Positions 39,685 to 42,119 of a stretch of DNA of 42,119 nucleotides are shown one piece after another. The stretch lies in NCBI GenBank assembly GCA_020723385.1, contig DYIZ01000040.1, positions 1 through 42,119 of the forward strand, read 5' to 3'. The notes beneath the pieces are model-generated. The model saw only the letters and a program-made list of their open reading frames with translations. It had not been told where the DNA came from and did no database searches. The position numbers were made by a program, and so were the translations under genes. How positions within the stretch are numbered: position 1 is the first letter of the stretch; each line of letters starts with the position of its first letter. The stretch is from Candidatus Aquidulcis sp. GTDB taxonomy: Bacteria; Chloroflexota; Anaerolineae; Anaerolineales; UBA4823.

Positions 39685-39949
39685 GGGGGCCTCAGTTGTC
39701 AGTTTGTGGTTGGGAGTTGGCAGTGAGGCGAATCCTAACACAAAAGGGGAGAGGGGATAAGGGAGAGCGGCAGATATTGGTGACCGCAAACGGTTGCTAT
39801 CCCACGGCCTGTTTGGTAAGATTAACGGACTTACTTGCGGTCAGCGCCGGCATCTGGCAAGGAAGGCCCCACCACTTCTCAGGCTCTTCCATCAAATACG
39901 GACGACCCACAAATCATCACTGCCGAGAATCACACACTGGAGATAGGTA
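39685..39949. other. Divergent intergenic region
   Basis: 265 nt between the aminotransferase (minus) and a membrane-protein gene (plus). It holds a GTTGTCAGTTTGTGGTTGGG-type heptad stretch (39692-39728) and a dyad TGACCGCAA (39781-39789) / TTGCGGTCA (39835-39843) 45 nt apart, which could be an operator. GGAG and AGG before 39950 are the next ribosome site. No gene is seen. Confidence 0.4.
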
Positions 39950-40681
39950 ATGTCTGACACTACACGGATGTGGGTTGAAGTTATTTTCAACATCAGTTAT
40001 CTGATCGTCGTCTGGGGGCTGGTCGCTGCCATGCTCGTCCGTCGGGCTAAGGTAGCCCCTCAGAACCAGCGCACAGCCGCAGTGGTTCTTTGGGCATTCG
40101 GCCTGCTGGCCCTCGGCGATACGGGGCATGTCGGTTTCCGGGTTTGGGCGTATGCGTTGGGGGATCTGAATGCCCGTATCTCGGTGATGGGTCTCTCTAT
40201 TGGCTTGATCGGATTGGGCACACTGATGACCTCGGTGACGGTGACGCTTTTCTATATGCTGATGGTAGAGTTCTGGCGGACACGCTTCGAGAAGCATTAT
40301 GGCTGGTTTGGCTATTTGCTGCTCCTGGCAGGCATCGTGCGGTTTGTCCTGATGATCCCAGCAGCCAACGCCTGGGACAGCGTGACCCCGCCTCAGCCGT
40401 GGTCAATCATCCGTAACCTGCCGTTGATGCTCCAGGGATTGGGGGTGACATACCTGATCCTGCGGGATGCCATAACCCACCGGGATCGGGCATCCCTTTG
40501 GGTCGCGGGTTTGATCCTGGTCTCGTTTGCCTGTTATATCCCGGTCATTTTCCTTGCACCGCAGTATCCCCTGGTTGGGATGTTGATGATACCCAAAACC
40601 CTGGCTTACCTGGGGGTAGCTGTGGTAGCATATATCGAGCTTTACGGCTATTCCCGGCAAGCAGCAATCGGCTCCATTTAG
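39950..40681 (+). CDS. Multi-pass membrane protein, unknown function
   Basis: A 243-residue protein with about seven hydrophobic helices, starting MSDTTRMWVEVIFNISYLIV. Features are LGDTGHVGFRVWAYALG in the second to third helix, FWRTRFEKHYGWFGYLLLLA and a C-terminal AYIELYGYSRQAA. The charge pattern suggests the N-terminus is outside. I do not recognise a family. A good ribosome site (GGAGATAGG) precedes it. It ends 62 nt before another small membrane-protein gene in the same direction. Confidence 0.75.
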   Translation: MSDTTRMWVEVIFNISYLIVVWGLVAAMLVRRAKVAPQNQRTAAVVLWAFGLLALGDTGHVGFRVWAYALGDLNARISVMGLSIGLIGLGTLMTSVTVTLFYMLMVEFWRTRFEKHYGWFGYLLLLAGIVRFVLMIPAANAWDSVTPPQPWSIIRNLPLMLQGLGVTYLILRDAITHRDRASLWVAGLILVSFACYIPVIFLAPQYPLVGMLMIPKTLAYLGVAVVAYIELYGYSRQAAIGSI

Positions 40682-40743
40682 AATAATGGCTCTCCTGTCA
40701 AAAACGGATGCCCCAGAATAATTCACGGCCTGTGGAGGAACCT

Positions 40744-41148
40744 ATGCTTTCAATTGTTTTATGGTTACACAATGTATTGAGGTGGCTGGTGGTCGTCGCG
40801 GGTGTGGCCGTGCTGGCGCTCGAATACGTGGGCTGGCTGGGCAAACACGAGTGGAAACCTACCAATAAAATATTGGGAATGATCTTTACTTCAGCGCTGG
40901 ATGTGCAAATGCTGCTGGGCATCATCCTGATGTTTGTACTCGGTTTCGGGAACCTGGGATTCTTTCTCTCGATGCACATCCCCGAAATGTTCATCGCCAT
41001 CGTTCTGGCGCACGTGGGCAGCCAATTGGCCAAGCGCGGAGCGACGGATGTCGCCAAGCACCGCCGCGCGGCGATCTGGTATACCATCGCAATACTCCTT
41101 ATCCTGATGTTCATTCCCTGGCAGCGGCCGCTGCTTCCGGGGATGTAA
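40744..41148 (+). CDS. Small four-helix membrane protein, unknown function
   Basis: A 134-residue protein. The frame starts at 40708, but GGAGGAACCT directly before ATG 40744 decides the start: MLSIVLWLHNVLRWLVVVAG. Four membrane helices follow. Paired histidines are found in LHNVLRW and SMHIPEMF...LAHVGSQ, a spacing that recalls small haem- or quinone-binding membrane proteins, but no family is certain. It may work with the membrane protein encoded 62 nt upstream. Confidence 0.78.
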   Translation: MLSIVLWLHNVLRWLVVVAGVAVLALEYVGWLGKHEWKPTNKILGMIFTSALDVQMLLGIILMFVLGFGNLGFFLSMHIPEMFIAIVLAHVGSQLAKRGATDVAKHRRAAIWYTIAILLILMFIPWQRPLLPGM

Positions 41149-41193
41149 TTCCCTCTCTCGTTCGTATGGCCGGTTCGCGGCCAGACGGAAAAT

Positions 41194-41246
41194 CCGAAAA
41201 TTCGGTTTTCACACCTGCTTTGCAGGTGTGAAAACCGAATTTTCGG
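41194..41246. terminator. Perfect 25-bp hairpin, terminator
   Basis: Arms 41194-41218 and 41222-41246 are perfect reverse complements around TTT. It lies 45 nt after the small membrane-protein gene and before the epimerase promoter, so it ends the upstream message. Confidence 0.83.
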
Positions 41247-41307
41247 TCTCCTCACGGCAAAGGTGAACGACATTACATGCGTAGTCAAGCCGCTCCCCGC
41301 CCCATGC

Positions 41308-41313
41308 TATAAT
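41308..41313 (+). promoter_or_regulatory. Extended -10 promoter of the epimerase gene
   Basis: ATGCTATAAT gives a TGnTATAAT extended -10 box. No -35 consensus is seen at the right distance, which extended -10 promoters tolerate. The leader of about 45 nt carries the heptad repeat and no ribosome site. Confidence 0.55.
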
Positions 41314-41332
41314 CGCTGTCAGCAGTCAGTCA

Positions 41333-41365
41333 CTTTCAACCTTCAACCTTCCACTTGCAACCTTT
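41333..41365. repeat. Heptad repeats in the epimerase leader
   Basis: CTTTCAACCTTCAACCTTCC and ACTTGCAACCTTT form about four imperfect heptads immediately before the start codon. Confidence 0.6.
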
Positions 41366-42119
41366 ATGATTCTCGTCACCGGCGGCACCGGCTTCATCGG
41401 GCAAGCACTTATACGTCACCTCGTCGAGGCGGGCCATCCTGTGCGCACGCTGATCCGCCCCTCGCCGAAATCCCCCAACCTGCCGCGCGGCGTGCCGGTC
41501 GAGGTGGCTGTTACCAGCCTGGCGGACCCGCGCGGGCTGCGCGCCGCCCTGGTCGGTGTGGACACGGTGTACCACCTGGCGGGCGGGGAGTGGCGCGGCG
41601 CACGGGTAGATTTGCTGGAGAGCGATATCCAGACCACGCAAGCCGTCGCCCAGGCCGCCGCTGACGCCAGGGTCGAGCGCATCTTCTACGTCAGCCATCT
41701 CGACGCCGACCGCCGCTCGGCCTACCCGGTGCTGAAGGCCAAAGCTATCGCTGAAGAACACATCCGCCGCAGCGGGGTTAATTTCACCATCCTGCGCTCG
41801 GCGATCGTCTTCGGCCCGCACGATGGCTTCACCACCGGGCTGGCGTATTTAATGCACATCATGCCGTTGATTTTCTTTGTCCCCGGCGACGGACGCACGG
41901 CGCTCCAGCCGCTGTGGGTGGAAGACCTGGCGACCTGCCTGACCTGGGCACTCGACAACGACGACACCCGCAATCAGACCTACGAGATCGGCGGGCCGGA
42001 ATACCTGACCTTCAGCCAGATTTGCCAGACCGTCGCCGAGACAATCGGAATCCACCGCAGGTTGATCCCGCTCCCGCCACCTTACCTGCGCGGGCTGACG
42101 GTTTTTCTGGAGCAGGCCA
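41366..42119 (+). CDS. NAD(P)-binding epimerase/SDR, N-terminal part (runs off the window)
   Basis: At least 251 residues of an atypical short-chain dehydrogenase / NAD-dependent epimerase. It starts MILVTGGTGFIGQALIRHLV, with the Rossmann motif TGGTGFIG, then VDTVYHLAGGEW, ERIFYVSHLDADRRSAYPVL, a YxxxK-like YPVLKAK, and FTILRSAIVFGPHDGF. The late part WVEDLATCLTWALDN and YEIGGPEYLTFSQICQTVAE matches the NDUFA9/YwnB-like group, which often has no fixed substrate and in several lineages acts on lipids or quinones. The stop lies beyond the end of the window. The ATG is chosen because it begins the first strand; no ribosome site is visible. Confidence 0.87.
   Translation, partial: MILVTGGTGFIGQALIRHLVEAGHPVRTLIRPSPKSPNLPRGVPVEVAVTSLADPRGLRAALVGVDTVYHLAGGEWRGARVDLLESDIQTTQAVAQAAADARVERIFYVSHLDADRRSAYPVLKAKAIAEEHIRRSGVNFTILRSAIVFGPHDGFTTGLAYLMHIMPLIFFVPGDGRTALQPLWVEDLATCLTWALDNDDTRNQTYEIGGPEYLTFSQICQTVAETIGIHRRLIPLPPPYLRGLTVFLEQA

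Noticed and set aside
38548-39726. Plus-strand open frame of 392 codons opposite the aminotransferase
   Set aside because: The minus-strand enzyme shows all PLP-binding residues; the opposite frame has no recognisable motif and is a composition artefact.

Overview
The window most likely comes from a Chloroflexota bacterium, probably of the Anaerolineae. This is inferred from the abundance of receptor-like Ser/Thr kinases, Thr/Pro-rich linkers after the membrane segment, secreted proteins carrying a 'YLPL'-type motif, zinc-ribbon membrane proteins, and moderately high GC. No rRNA, tRNA or CRISPR array was seen.

Region 1 (1-25530) is a single plus-strand block. It holds eight paralogous Ser/Thr protein kinases (here K1-K8) with the same layout: a cytoplasmic kinase domain of about 270 residues starting with [16 protein letters not shown], a variable Pro/Thr-rich linker, one membrane helix, a second Thr/Pro-rich linker and an extracytoplasmic module that differs between copies. 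The modules are: K1, K3 and K7, family-1 solute-binding proteins (SBP); K2 and K4, double WD40 propellers; K5, a BMP/PnrA-type nucleoside-binding domain; K6, no module, only a Thr/Pro tail; K8, a formylglycine-generating-enzyme (FGE) fold. Between K6 and K7 lie three secreted proteins. Each has a seven-repeat propeller and a C-terminal PPC-like domain, and the first starts 5 nt after the K6 stop. Spacing is tight (4-nt overlap to 178 nt). Every gap of 90 nt or more holds a different palindromic element. The block looks like a sensor array built by duplication and domain swapping. No phosphatase, FHA protein, response regulator or sugar ABC permease is present, so the downstream partners are not visible.

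Region 2 (25531-31825) holds a UDP-sugar-type glycosyltransferase and a zinc-ribbon/TlpA thioredoxin membrane protein that repeats the kinase layout with a different cytoplasmic head. On the minus strand follow an ABC-2 exporter operon (ATPase and two permeases) and a RibD C-terminal-domain reductase.

Region 3 (31826-36660) holds a short UvrA-like ATPase, an AraC-GyrI regulator, a MerR regulator with two DNA-binding domains, and the C-terminal remnant of a lost membrane-protein gene. This mix suggests drug or xenobiotic response.

Region 4 (36661-42119) starts with a cluster of small hairpins. It continues with two small AT-richer hypothetical genes, a DinB-like protein, a class III aminotransferase, two small membrane proteins and the start of an NAD(P)-binding epimerase/SDR that runs off the end.

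Regions 2-4 are rich in perfect or near-perfect hairpins. Three have exactly 25-bp arms and 3-nt loops, and several short ones share a TGAA/TTCA centre with unrelated stems.
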